The position numbers were made by a program, and so were the translations under genes. A DNA stretch of 64,000 bases from Pirellulales bacterium (GTDB lineage: Bacteria; Planctomycetota; Planctomycetia; Pirellulales; PALSA-1355), in assembly GCA_022844125.1 (NCBI GenBank), contig JALHMI010000005.1, positions 209,758-273,757 of the forward strand, read 5' to 3'. The stretch's first letter is position 1. Every line of letters starts with the position of its first letter. The notes beneath the pieces are model-generated. The model was not told the DNA's origin. It saw only the letters and a program-made list of their open reading frames with translations, and searched no databases. Shown here in pieces: positions 1 to 9,343 of this stretch.

Positions 1-2
1 AT

Positions 3-572
3 GCCGGCCCGGTTATCTCGGGCGCCACGATTGGCACTTGGCGCGATCGCCCACTCACGGAAACCGAGCAGTCACAAGCCCGCGTGTGGCAATCCCGGAT
101 GATTGACGTGCCACTCCCCTATCGCGAAGACCTCCCCAGTCGCGAACTCTCTGAAGAAGAGATGGCGCACTGGATTCGGACCGAAGCCCAGTCGCTCGAG
201 CAAGGCAACGCGGACGCCACGCGCAACGCCCGCGCTCAGGTCGAACGCATGGCCCGGCAACTTCGCCGCTTGCGGTTGCTTCCCACGGGCGACACTGTCC
301 CGCTTCGTACAAGCATCTGGCGACTCGGCGGCGCCAGTTGGGTGTTCGTCGCAGGTGAGCACTACCAGTACCTGCAGCGCGCACTCAGGGCAACGTTTCC
401 CGATTTGCCCATCATCGTTTCGACCGTGACCAATGGCTGGCTGCCGGGTTATCTACCCACGCAGGACACGTACGGCCGCGGGATCTATCAGGAATCGATT
501 GCGATCGTGGCGCGCGGGTCGCTCGAACGGCTTTCCGAAGCGATTGCCGCGGAGCTAGAAGTGCTCGCCTGA
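3..572 (+). CDS. Neutral-ceramidase-like hydrolase, C-terminal part (5' end outside window)
   Basis: The frame is open from the first bases of the window, so the gene begins upstream; an in-frame GTG at 84 is only an internal candidate. About 189 residues are visible. The tail pattern (TVTNGWLPGYLPTQDTYGRG, then a helix SLERLSEAIAAEL) resembles the C-terminal end of the planctomycete neutral/alkaline ceramidase-like proteins, in which an (F/V)xxxxNGxxGYxPT segment precedes a short closing helix. A complete family member occurs at 19881-21209 and its tail has the comparable pattern FGYCNGHHMYFPT. The N-terminal catalytic half and any signal peptide cannot be seen. Family assignment is therefore by analogy with the end of the protein only. 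Confidence 0.6.
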   Translation, partial: AGPVISGATIGTWRDRPLTETEQSQARVWQSRMIDVPLPYREDLPSRELSEEEMAHWIRTEAQSLEQGNADATRNARAQVERMARQLRRLRLLPTGDTVPLRTSIWRLGGASWVFVAGEHYQYLQRALRATFPDLPIIVSTVTNGWLPGYLPTQDTYGRGIYQESIAIVARGSLERLSEAIAAELEVLA

Positions 573-599
573 GCCTCTGGACCGGCGCGCGTTTGCCAG

Positions 600-628
600 T
601 TGGAACGGCCGCGCAAATCGGGTATCCT
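600..628 (+). promoter_or_regulatory. Candidate sigma-70-like promoter for the PSD1 gene at 691
   Basis: TTGGAA (600-605) and TATCCT (623-628) are separated by 17 bases and lie about 60 bases upstream of the ATG at 691. A strong ribosome binding site, GGAGG, precedes that ATG. Found by eye only. Confidence 0.4.
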
Positions 629-690
629 ACGAGTGTCAGCTTCCCGCCTTCCAACCTCCTCGTTCGCGACCTGCCTGGAGGAAATACCGT

Positions 691-3015
691 ATGTGGCCTG
701 TGCCTCGCCTGGTCTCGCTGTTCGCTTTTCTCGCGCTGGCTACCTTCGCAGTTGCCGACGAGCCTTACGGCCGTCATCAGTTCGACGACTCGTCACGGAG
801 TCACTGGTCATTCAAGAAGCTCCAGCGGCCGGCCGTTCCCGCCACGTCAACACGTTGGGGTCGCAATCCGATTGACGCGTTTGTGGCCGACGGACTGACC
901 GCAGCTGGTCTCGAGCCTGCTACCCCGGCCGACCGCGTGACGCTGCTCCGCCGGGTTTACCTCGACCTGATCGGCCTGCCGCCGACGCCGGACGAAGTTG
1001 CCGCGTTCGTTTCCGATTCCAGCGAAACGGCCTTCGAGCGCGTGGTCGACGATCTGCTTTCCCGACCTCAATACGGCCAGCGGTGGGCTCGCCACTGGCT
1101 CGATGTCGTCCGCTACGCTGAAACGAACGGCTACGAACGCGATGGTGCCAAGCCCGAGGCCTGGAAGTATCGCGACTGGGTGATCAATTCCCTCAACGGA
1201 GATCTGCCGTATGACGAGTTCGTGATCCAGCAACTCGCGGGCGACGAGATCGAAGGCTCCAATGCCGATTCTCAAATCGCCACGACGATGCTTCGCCTCG
1301 GCGCTTGGGATGACGAACCGGCCGACCCGCTGGTCGACCGCTACGACCAGCTCGACGACATTGTCGGCACGACCTCGGCGGCGCTCTTGGGCATGACACT
1401 TCGTTGTGCCCGCTGTCACGATCACAAGTTTGAACCGCTCACGGCCAAGGACTATGCCCGCTGGACGGCGATCTTCGCGCCGCTCGCGCGTCCGCAGCAG
1501 GGCCGCACCGAACTGACTCGCGATATCGGCCCACATGCAGAAGTCGCGGCCCATCAGACCAGGACGAAGCAGCTCGACGAACAGAAGGCGACGCTCGTCG
1601 CGCAATTGCAGGCCACCTCCTGGCAAGTGGTCAGCGCTGCCGCGACCGACGGCCGGCTGCCGATCGCGCAGCTTGCCGCCCTGGGCGATCAGCCCGCCCC
1701 GGCAACCGGTGTCGCGGTCAGCGACGAGATCGTGCAAATCGCCAAAGAGATCCCGGGCGGCGCCTTGACCGCGGCGACCATCGAACCCGACAAACGAAAC
1801 GACGAACAGAAGAAGCTGATCGCCGAGCATAATGACAAGTTGCTCGCACTGACTAAGGTTGTGGCGCCCGGCGAGAAGCGCACGGCACTCGACGACCTCC
1901 AGAAGCAGTTGGCCGCTGTGCAGGCGGCGTATCCCGCGCCGCTGCCGCAGGGTTACATCTGGTTTGAGAAGGGCCCCACGACCGAGGTCAACCACGTCTT
2001 CGATCGGGGCGATCCGCGCACGCCGGCGGGCGAAGTGCTGCCCGGCGTCCCAGCGATTCTGGTGGACGAGCCTCCTGCCGCTCCACAACCCACGGGCCAC
2101 TCGACCGGCCGCCGCCTGCAGCTCGCCCGCTGGCTCGTGTCGCCGGATCATCCGCTCACGGCCCGGGTGATGGTGAATCGCCTTTGGCAGCATCACTTCG
2201 GGGATGGGCTGGTCGCCAGCGAGAACGACTTCGGCGTGATGGGTGAGCCGCCGGCGAATCAGCCGCTCTTGGATTGGCTGGCCAGCGAGCTCGTGGCCGG
2301 CGGCTGGCGGATGAAGCGGATGCACCGCATGATGGTGCTCTCCGAGACCTATCGGATGAGTTCCGCCGCCAAGCGGCAGGCCATGCAAAAGGATCCGACC
2401 GGCGCGCTGCTCTGGCGCTTTCGCCCCCGCCGGTTGGAAGCTGAAGCCCTCCGCGATACGATCCTCGCGGTCACCGGTCAGCTCAACCGGAAGGCCGGCG
2501 GGCCGAGCGTGTTTCCGAAAATTTCCCGGGCGGTGCTCGAGACGCAGTCTGTTCCAGGAAACGGCTGGACTCCTTCGGAGCCGGCCGAAGCCCAGCGCCG
2601 GAGCGTCTATATCTTCGTGAAGCGAACGCTGATCGTCCCAGAACTCGATGTGCTCGACTTTCCGGCCACGGAAGAGAGCTGTGCCCAGCGGATCGTCTCG
2701 ACCGTCGCGCCACAGGCGCTCACGCTGCTCAACGGCGAGTTCATGCACGAACAGTCCGCCGCGATGGCCAGTCGACTGGCACGCGAAGTCGGTCGCGAAG
2801 ACTCGGCCCGCATTGAACGGGCATACACGCTGGCCTTCGGTCGGCTTCCTAGTGAAAACGAACGCACCGCCTTGCTCGAGTTCCTCGACCGCCAGCGAGG
2901 CCAGATCGCCGCCGACTCGCCCGAGGAGGAGACCGTCAAATCGATTGACCTCAAGGCGCTCACAGCCATGTGCCTGGTGATCTTGAATACCAACGAGTTC
3001 GCGTATTTGCAGTAA
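691..3015 (+). CDS. PSD1-type exported protein (DUF1549 + DUF1553), no N-terminal cytochrome c domain
   Basis: 774 residues. An N-terminal signal peptide ends near residue 22 (hydrophobic stretch, then VADEP). DUF1549 covers roughly residues 50-265 and contains the CxxCH motif CARCHDHKFEP at Cys239. A helical, charged middle follows, and DUF1553 covers roughly 480-745 (VMVNRLWQHHFGDGL, then RRRLEAEALRDT-like and VAPQALTLLN). Unlike its paralogues at 6023 and 57459 it has no second CxxCH-bearing domain before DUF1549. The family is abundant in Planctomycetes and suspected to act in polysaccharide breakdown, but the reaction is unknown. The start is fixed by GGAGG nine bases upstream. The DUF1501 gene follows after 23 bases, the usual pairing for these families. 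Confidence 0.9.
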   Translation: MWPVPRLVSLFAFLALATFAVADEPYGRHQFDDSSRSHWSFKKLQRPAVPATSTRWGRNPIDAFVADGLTAAGLEPATPADRVTLLRRVYLDLIGLPPTPDEVAAFVSDSSETAFERVVDDLLSRPQYGQRWARHWLDVVRYAETNGYERDGAKPEAWKYRDWVINSLNGDLPYDEFVIQQLAGDEIEGSNADSQIATTMLRLGAWDDEPADPLVDRYDQLDDIVGTTSAALLGMTLRCARCHDHKFEPLTAKDYARWTAIFAPLARPQQGRTELTRDIGPHAEVAAHQTRTKQLDEQKATLVAQLQATSWQVVSAAATDGRLPIAQLAALGDQPAPATGVAVSDEIVQIAKEIPGGALTAATIEPDKRNDEQKKLIAEHNDKLLALTKVVAPGEKRTALDDLQKQLAAVQAAYPAPLPQGYIWFEKGPTTEVNHVFDRGDPRTPAGEVLPGVPAILVDEPPAAPQPTGHSTGRRLQLARWLVSPDHPLTARVMVNRLWQHHFGDGLVASENDFGVMGEPPANQPLLDWLASELVAGGWRMKRMHRMMVLSETYRMSSAAKRQAMQKDPTGALLWRFRPRRLEAEALRDTILAVTGQLNRKAGGPSVFPKISRAVLETQSVPGNGWTPSEPAEAQRRSVYIFVKRTLIVPELDVLDFPATEESCAQRIVSTVAPQALTLLNGEFMHEQSAAMASRLAREVGREDSARIERAYTLAFGRLPSENERTALLEFLDRQRGQIAADSPEEETVKSIDLKALTAMCLVILNTNEFAYLQ

Positions 3016-3038
3016 GTGATTGCTTAGCGAGGGAGAGC

Positions 3039-4520
3039 ATGAGTCCGAATCAATCGCCCCGCCCAACGCAGCAGTTCACCCTTTGCGGGCGTAATCGGCG
3101 TGAGTTTATCTGGCAGGCCGGTGGCGGATTCGTCGGCACGGCGCTCACCTACCTGCTCGCCCAGGACGGATTCTTCAATCAGGCTCGTGCGAACACGCCA
3201 GGTAAAGTCTCATCGCTCGATCCCCAGCCGTCGCATTTCGCTCCCAAGGCCAAGAGCTGCATCTTCCTGTTCATGTATGGCGGTCCCAGCCACATGGACC
3301 TGTTCGACCCCAAGCCCGAGCTCACCAAGCGCGACGGGCAGCCGATGCCGAACCTGGAGAACGACCCGCGGTTTGATGCCGCCCGCACCAAGGGCAAACC
3401 GCTGCTCGGCAGCCAGTGGGAGTTCAAGAAGCACGGCCAGAGCGGGATCGAGATCTCGGCCCTGTTCCCCAAGGTGGCTGAGTGCGTCGACGACATGGCG
3501 ATCATTCGCTCCTGCCACGCCGACAGTTTCGCCCACGGCTCGGGCCTGCTGCAGATGAACACCGGCATGCTCCGGCAAGGATTTCCCAGCCTGGGCTCGT
3601 GGGTCACCTACGGATTGGGAACGGTGAATCAGAACTTACCGGCGTATGTCGTGATGCTGGACCATCGCGGCGGACCGATCGGCGGAGCACCGAACTGGGG
3701 CGCAGGCTTCATGCCGGCCGGGTTCCAGGGCACGCAGTTCCGCACCAGCGGCGACCCGATCATCGACCTCTCGCCGCGTGGTGGCATCACCCGCCAGCAG
3801 CAGCGGCAGCAGCTTGACTTGCTCGGCCAGCTCGATGGCATGCACGCCGCCGAGCATCCGCTGGACAGCGAGTTCGGCGCCCGGCTTGACAGCTACGAGC
3901 TCGCGTTCCGCATGCAGCAGCACGCGCCCGAGGCGGTGGACCTCGCCCGTGAAACGCCGCAGACGCTCGACGCCTACGGACTGAACCAAGTGACGACCGA
4001 GAAGTTCGGCCGCCGCTGCCTGATGGCGCGCCGACTGGTCGAGCGCGGCGTCCGCTTCGTGCAAGTCTACTCCGGCGGCGGCCATCTGGACGAGAACTGG
4101 GACGCCCACCTCGGGATGAAAAAGAATCACGAGCTGCATTGCGGTGAAACCGACCAGCCGATCGCGGCCCTGCTGAACGATCTCAAACAACGGGGGCTGC
4201 TGGACGAGACCCTCGTCGTCTGGGGCGGCGAGTTCGGCCGTACGCCCACCAGCGAAGGCGCGAACAAGGGTCGCGACCACAATCCGCGCGGCTTCACGAT
4301 GTGGATGGCCGGCGGCGGCATCAACGGCGGCCAGACCTACGGCGCGACCGACGACTTCGGCTACGCTGCGGTCGAGAAGCCGGTCCACGTGCACGACCTG
4401 CACGCGACGATCCTGCACTTGATGGGCATGGATCACGAGGCCTTGACCTATTTCCATGCCGGCCGCGACTGGCGATTGACCGACGTGCACGGGCATGTGC
4501 TGAGTGAGTTGATAGCCTAG
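3039..4520 (+). CDS. DUF1501 sulfatase-like protein with Tat-type leader
   Basis: 493 residues from the ATG at 3039, which has GGGAG just upstream; a longer reading from 2970 overlaps the preceding gene and lacks a signal, so I prefer 3039. NRREFIWQAGGG near the N-terminus followed by a hydrophobic run looks like a twin-arginine leader. The body has DUF1501 hallmarks of the alkaline-phosphatase/sulfatase fold: FLFMYGGPSHMDLFDPKPEL, LVERGVRFVQVYSGG, VVWGGEFGRTP, GRDHNPRGFTMW and a C-terminal HDLHATILHLMG. It follows the PSD1 gene in one probable transcription unit. Substrate unknown. Convergent with the next gene, leaving only 19 bases between stops. Confidence 0.9.
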   Translation: MSPNQSPRPTQQFTLCGRNRREFIWQAGGGFVGTALTYLLAQDGFFNQARANTPGKVSSLDPQPSHFAPKAKSCIFLFMYGGPSHMDLFDPKPELTKRDGQPMPNLENDPRFDAARTKGKPLLGSQWEFKKHGQSGIEISALFPKVAECVDDMAIIRSCHADSFAHGSGLLQMNTGMLRQGFPSLGSWVTYGLGTVNQNLPAYVVMLDHRGGPIGGAPNWGAGFMPAGFQGTQFRTSGDPIIDLSPRGGITRQQQRQQLDLLGQLDGMHAAEHPLDSEFGARLDSYELAFRMQQHAPEAVDLARETPQTLDAYGLNQVTTEKFGRRCLMARRLVERGVRFVQVYSGGGHLDENWDAHLGMKKNHELHCGETDQPIAALLNDLKQRGLLDETLVVWGGEFGRTPTSEGANKGRDHNPRGFTMWMAGGGINGGQTYGATDDFGYAAVEKPVHVHDLHATILHLMGMDHEALTYFHAGRDWRLTDVHGHVLSELIA

Positions 4521-4539
4521 TCGCTGGGACTTCGCCCCC

Positions 4540-6018
4540 CTACCCCAGCACTTCCTTCACCACGCGGCCGGCCACGTCCGTCAGGCGGAAGTCGCGCCCG
4601 TTGTAGCGATAGGTGAGTTGCTCGTGGTTCATCCCGAGCAAATGCAGGATCGTGGCGTGCAGGTCGTTGACGCTCACGCGATCGACCACGGCTTTGTGGC
4701 CGATCTCGTCGGTCTCGCCGTAGTGCACGCCCCCTTTCACACCGCCGCCGGCCAGCCAGGTGGTGAAAGCATGCGGGTTGTGATCGCGACCGGTGCCACC
4801 TTTCTGCACGATCGGCAGGCGCCCGAATTCGCCGCACCAGATGATCAGCGTCTCGTCGAGTAGCCCCCGCTGTTTGAGATCGGTCAGCAGGCCGCCAATC
4901 GGAATGTCGGTCTCGCCGGCAAACTGGCTGTGATTGTCCTTGATGTTCGTGTGTCCGTCCCAGCTCCGCTCGTTCTCCATGCCGCCGGAGTAGATCTGGA
5001 CGAACCGCACGCCGCGCTCGACCAGCCGCCGCGCCGTAAGCACTTGTTTGGCAAAGTGCTGACATTTCGGGTTGTCGATCCCGTACAGTTCGCGAATGTG
5101 GGCCGGTTCGCTCTCGATGTCCAAGGCCTCGGGCGCCGCCATCTGCATCCGGTAAGCGAGCTCATAGCTCTCGATGCGCGCGGCCAGATCGGCCTCGTCG
5201 GAATTCGGCTGATGGGCGTTCAGCTTCCGCAGCAGGTTGAGCTGGGCCACCTGCTGCTCGTCGGTCAGCCCTTCGCGTTTGTAAAGATTGTTGATCGGTG
5301 CGCCTTGCGCGTTGAGTGCCGTGCCTTGAAATACTCCTGGCAGAAAGCCCGCGCCCCAGTTCTGGGCGTGCCCCTTCGGCAGTCCACGGCCGAGCGTGTC
5401 GTACATGGCGACGAAGCCCGGCAGGTTGCGGTTTTCGCTCCCCAGGCCATAAGTGACCCACGCGCCCATGCAGGGAAAGCCCATCCGGCTCATGCCAGTG
5501 TTGATCTGGAACAGGGCCGGCGAATGGTTGTTCGTGGCCGTGTAACACGAGTGGATGAACGCCATGTCGTCGACGTGCTCGGACATCTTGGGGAAGATCT
5601 CCGACGCCCAGGCGCCGGACTGTCCGTGCTGGGCGAACTGAAACGGCGACTTCATCAGCGGGCCGACCTGTTCGGTGAAGAAGCCCGTGTTCTTGTCGAA
5701 GCCTTCCAGCTCACGGCCGTCGCGCTTGGCAAGTTCCGGCTTGTAATCCCAGGTGTCGACCTGGCTGGGCCCACCGTTCATGAACAGCCAGATCACGCGC
5801 TTGGCCTTGGCCGGAAAGTGCGAGTCCTTGGGGGCCATCGGGTTGAGAGCTACACCAGGCGTGGCGGCATTGGCGTTCGCGCAGATCAGCCCTTGATCCG
5901 CGAGCAGCGACGCGAGCGCGAGCAATCCGGCTCCGCTGCCGGCCTGGCGCAGAAACTGCCGGCGCGAAGCGAAGTGCCCTGCCGGATCGGCGAACAAGTG
6001 CGGGAGCTGCATAGCCAT
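4540..6018 (-). CDS. DUF1501 sulfatase-like protein (second copy)
   Basis: 492 residues with a Tat-like leader (SRRQFLRQAGSGAG and a hydrophobic stretch). It has the same DUF1501 blocks as its convergent neighbour: WLFMNGGPSQVDTWDYKPEL, LVERGVRFVQIYSGG, IIWCGEFGRLP, GRDHNPHAFTTW and NDLHATILHLLG. It begins four bases after the stop of the PSD1 gene at 6023-9181 and is certainly co-transcribed with it. The strong similarity to the 3039-4520 protein, in opposite orientation, suggests a duplicated pair. Function beyond the sulfatase-like fold is not known. Confidence 0.9.
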   Translation of the reverse strand: MAMQLPHLFADPAGHFASRRQFLRQAGSGAGLLALASLLADQGLICANANAATPGVALNPMAPKDSHFPAKAKRVIWLFMNGGPSQVDTWDYKPELAKRDGRELEGFDKNTGFFTEQVGPLMKSPFQFAQHGQSGAWASEIFPKMSEHVDDMAFIHSCYTATNNHSPALFQINTGMSRMGFPCMGAWVTYGLGSENRNLPGFVAMYDTLGRGLPKGHAQNWGAGFLPGVFQGTALNAQGAPINNLYKREGLTDEQQVAQLNLLRKLNAHQPNSDEADLAARIESYELAYRMQMAAPEALDIESEPAHIRELYGIDNPKCQHFAKQVLTARRLVERGVRFVQIYSGGMENERSWDGHTNIKDNHSQFAGETDIPIGGLLTDLKQRGLLDETLIIWCGEFGRLPIVQKGGTGRDHNPHAFTTWLAGGGVKGGVHYGETDEIGHKAVVDRVSVNDLHATILHLLGMNHEQLTYRYNGRDFRLTDVAGRVVKEVLG

Positions 6019-6022
6019 GCTC

Positions 6023-9000
6023 TCAGTCGATGTAGATGAACTCGTTCAGTCCGAATAGCACCTGGCAGAAGTCGGCCAGCGCCTGGGCCTCCGGTTTTTC
6101 CACTCCGGCAGCCTTGTAAGCCTCGGTCGCCGCGCGAATAAATTCGGCCGAATCGCGCCGCTCGACATCATCCGCCGGTCGAGCCAGGGCGATCTCGTAC
6201 CCCAGATTCACGGTCTCTTCTGGCGAAGCGAGTCTGGCTTCGGCCAGGCGTTCGGCAAATGCCTGCGAGTAAGCGAGCACCTGGGGATTATTAAGCATCG
6301 AAAGCGCCTGCGGGGCGACGATCGTCGTCGATCGCTGACCGAGCCCCTGCAAGGAGTCTGGACCATCGAACAGCATCATGCTGGCGATGAGCTGGCTCCG
6401 CTTGATGGTGAAGTAAATGCTCCGCCGCTTGTGCGACTCGTCGAGCGAGCCCGGCCCATACATCGAGCGGTCGAGCAGCCCGCTGGTGGCCAGCATGCTG
6501 TCGCGAATCGCCTCGGCTTCCAGCCGCTGCCGATTGCGATGCCAGAGGAGCGCGTTGTCCGGGTCGATCGCCGTGCGCACCTCGTCCGTCTCCGAGGTTT
6601 GCATATAGGCCGCGCTGGTCATCATCAGCTTGTGCAGTCGCTTGAGTCGCCAGCCGCCTTGCACCAGTTCGCCGGCCAGGTAGTCGAGCAATTCCGGATG
6701 CGTCGGCCGTTCGCCCGAGGCCCCAAAGTCGCTGGGCGTGGCCACGATCCCCCGGCCATGATGATGCTGCCACAACCGGTTGACGATCACTCGGGCGAGC
6801 AGGTTACCCGCGCCGGCCTCTTTGTCGGTGAGCCAATTGGCCAACGCACTACGGCGAAACGACGTCCGCGCCCCTTCGGGCTTGGGCTCACGCCAGCGCT
6901 CCGTGCTGTCCGGCGTGAGCATCAGTACTTGCAGGAAGCCCTGCTGGGCGGCGCCGAGCTTCTGATTCAGGTCGCCCCGCTTCAGATAGTACGTCTCTTC
7001 GAAAAAATCGCCGCCTTGAGTATGGAAGCGAATCGCCGGCAGCCCCTCGCTGCAGATCATCACTTTCGTGAGTTCGGGCTTCGGCTCCGTCGCCGCATGA
7101 TCGCTGACCGCTTTAGCAAGCTGCTGCCACTGGTCGTCGTGCTCGCGGTGCCAGTTGGCGATCGCGGACTGCTCCTCCGTCGTGCGGTCAGCGGCGGGCT
7201 TTGCCAGGGCCTCATTCACGGCCTTGACCGCAGCTTGCGGAGCTTCGTCGCTGGATTCGGCCGCCTCGCGGTCGGTCACCCCGCTTGTCGCCAGCCGCAA
7301 CCGCCCGAGGTTGTGCTTCTTGTTGTTCTCGAACTTCAGGACGAACGTGAGCGTCGTTCCCTTGTCGCTTTGCAGCGGCGTCTCAAGGGCAAAGCTGGCC
7401 GCCTGGTTCTTGCCGATCTGTCCGTCGACTGCCCAGGCGCTTTGCTTGTTGTCGTCGACCGTCGCGGCGATCGGCAGCCCATCTTGCTCGAATGTGACCT
7501 TCGGATTCACAAGCTTCACGGGCGCGCCGGGAGCTTCGGTCCCTGCGGGAGCTGCCCAAAGCTGGAAGTCCGAGAGGGCAAAGTTGCCGTTATCCGCTCG
7601 GCCGGGCCCCTTCTTTGGCAACGACTGGTGGGCCAGGGCCTCCAGCCGCACGGCCGTAATCCGGCCCGGCCCGACGACAGCCGTAATCGTATACACGTCC
7701 GAGTCGGCGTTGTTTCCCTTCACCAGCACTGATTGATCGGGCAGCTTCTCGAACTCCACCCCGCGATCAGACTTCATCGACGCCGCATCCAAGAGCAGCC
7801 ACGTTGGCGCAACCTCTTTCACATCGCTCGCGAGCCAGGCTTCGAGCTTGCCGGGCAATTGCTCGCGCTCATACGCCGTGAGCGTCGCGACCAGCGGAGC
7901 GTGTGCCAGCTCGTAGGCCTTGCGCTTGGCCTTGGTCTCTTCTGGTTTGAAATCGAGCTCAACGTCGGTCCGCACCGTGGTCGTGAATGTCGACAGCAGC
8001 CGGTAGTAGTCCCCCTGCGGAATTGGATCGAACTTGTGATCGTGGCAGCGAGCGCAGCCGATCGTAAGCCCGAGGAACGTTGTGCCGACGGTCGCCGCCA
8101 TGTCGTCCAGCTCGTCGTAGCGTTCCTTCTCCACCTGGTTGGCCGTGATCTGCGTGGCATGTGTGCCAGCACCTAGAAAGCCAGTGGCCATCAAAGCCAT
8201 GTTCGTGTCGGGCGCGAACTCGTCCCCCGCAACCTGCCAGCGGACGAACTGATCGTAGGGCATGTCTTCGTTGAGCGCGCGAATCACGAAATCGCGGTAG
8301 TGATAAGCCGTCGGCCGATCGTAGTCCTGCTCGTAGCCGTGACTCTCGGCGAATCGGGCCAGGTCGAGCCAGTGCCGACCCCAACGCTCGCCATAGTGCG
8401 GACTCGCCAGCAGCTCGTCGATCAGCCGGGCGTAAGCGTCGGCGGCGGTATCGGCCAGAAAGCGATTGACCTCCTCCGGCGTGGGCGGGATGCCGAGCAG
8501 GTCGAGATACGCCCGGCGAATCAGCCGGCGTTTGTCGGCCAGTCCGTTCGGCTTGAGCTGCTTCTCGGCGAGCTTCGCCCACACGAACTGATCGACCGGC
8601 GTGCGACACCAGCCGGCATCGTCGACCAGAGGCACTTCCGGACTCGAGAGCGGCTGGAACGACCAGAACTGGCGATCCTCGGGCCGGACCTGCTTTTCGA
8701 TCAGATCGGCGGCGGCATCCACCAGTGGTTTGTCATAGGCGGCGCCAGCCTCGACCCAATCGGCGATTCGCTGGATGTCTTCATCGGCCAGCTTGTCGGC
8801 GTCTTGCGGCATATGCGGCTCGCGCTCGTGCCGGAGCACCCCCAGCAGCAGGCTCTCGGCGGGCTTGCCGGCCACAGCGGCTGGGCCCAGGGCCCCGCCC
8901 TTGAGCAGCCCCTCGCGCGTCGAGAGGTCGAACTCGCCGTGCGTCTCCTCGCCGCCGTGGCAGTGCAGGCATTGCTGCGAGAGGATGTCGCGAACGCTCG

Positions 9001-9181
9001 ACCTGAACAGCTCCATGCTGGCCGACATTTGCTCGGCATGGTCGGCCGGAAAGGCAGCGGCAGGGGCTGCCGGAGCGGGATCCTCCGCACGTGCTGCGGG
9101 CAGCGTACTGCCGGCGATAATCCCGAGAACTGCCAGAGCCGTCAGCCCCAGCATTGTCACCGTCGTGCGCCAGTGCATCAT
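6023..9181 (-). CDS. PSD1 protein with N-terminal planctomycete cytochrome C domain
   Basis: About 1052 residues from the double ATG at 9181/9178; a longer reading to 9343 has a Gly/Pro-rich, non-signal N-terminus and is not used. Order: signal peptide (to about residue 32), cytochrome-like domain with CLHCHGG (Cys71, His75), DUF1549 with a second CxxCH (CARCHDHKFDP), a long beta-rich insertion resembling a carbohydrate-binding module, and DUF1553 near the C-terminus (VIVNRLWQHHHGRGI, VAPQALSMLN). Two CxxCH motifs suggest one or two c-type haems, so export to the periplasm or paryphoplasm is expected. Paired with the DUF1501 gene that follows after four bases. Confidence 0.9.
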   Translation of the reverse strand: MMHWRTTVTMLGLTALAVLGIIAGSTLPAARAEDPAPAAPAAAFPADHAEQMSASMELFRSSVRDILSQQCLHCHGGEETHGEFDLSTREGLLKGGALGPAAVAGKPAESLLLGVLRHEREPHMPQDADKLADEDIQRIADWVEAGAAYDKPLVDAAADLIEKQVRPEDRQFWSFQPLSSPEVPLVDDAGWCRTPVDQFVWAKLAEKQLKPNGLADKRRLIRRAYLDLLGIPPTPEEVNRFLADTAADAYARLIDELLASPHYGERWGRHWLDLARFAESHGYEQDYDRPTAYHYRDFVIRALNEDMPYDQFVRWQVAGDEFAPDTNMALMATGFLGAGTHATQITANQVEKERYDELDDMAATVGTTFLGLTIGCARCHDHKFDPIPQGDYYRLLSTFTTTVRTDVELDFKPEETKAKRKAYELAHAPLVATLTAYEREQLPGKLEAWLASDVKEVAPTWLLLDAASMKSDRGVEFEKLPDQSVLVKGNNADSDVYTITAVVGPGRITAVRLEALAHQSLPKKGPGRADNGNFALSDFQLWAAPAGTEAPGAPVKLVNPKVTFEQDGLPIAATVDDNKQSAWAVDGQIGKNQAASFALETPLQSDKGTTLTFVLKFENNKKHNLGRLRLATSGVTDREAAESSDEAPQAAVKAVNEALAKPAADRTTEEQSAIANWHREHDDQWQQLAKAVSDHAATEPKPELTKVMICSEGLPAIRFHTQGGDFFEETYYLKRGDLNQKLGAAQQGFLQVLMLTPDSTERWREPKPEGARTSFRRSALANWLTDKEAGAGNLLARVIVNRLWQHHHGRGIVATPSDFGASGERPTHPELLDYLAGELVQGGWRLKRLHKLMMTSAAYMQTSETDEVRTAIDPDNALLWHRNRQRLEAEAIRDSMLATSGLLDRSMYGPGSLDESHKRRSIYFTIKRSQLIASMMLFDGPDSLQGLGQRSTTIVAPQALSMLNNPQVLAYSQAFAERLAEARLASPEETVNLGYEIALARPADDVERRDSAEFIRAATEAYKAAGVEKPEAQALADFCQVLFGLNEFIYID

Positions 9182-9343
9182 GCCACGCCTGTCGAGGAGG
9201 GAGGTTTTGGTGGGCGGAGCGGCAGCCCCTGGTCCGGGAGGGGCGGCCACACCTCCATTTCCCCCTACCGACACTGCCCTGTCAAGTGGCAAGACAGGCC
9301 CTCGCCCGGCAGCACCCCCGTGGCTTGTCCCGTCACGCTGCAA

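Noticed and set aside
847..3066. Long minus-strand open frame (739 codons) across the PSD1 gene
   Set aside because: Antisense shadow of a high-GC gene: Arg/His/Gly-rich, no family pattern; the plus strand encodes a clear PSD1 protein.
4523..4549. Hairpin GCTGGG/CCCAGC between the two convergent DUF1501 genes
   Set aside because: Only six-base arms with a long loop; it overlaps coding sequence and has no T-run, so support as a terminator is too weak.
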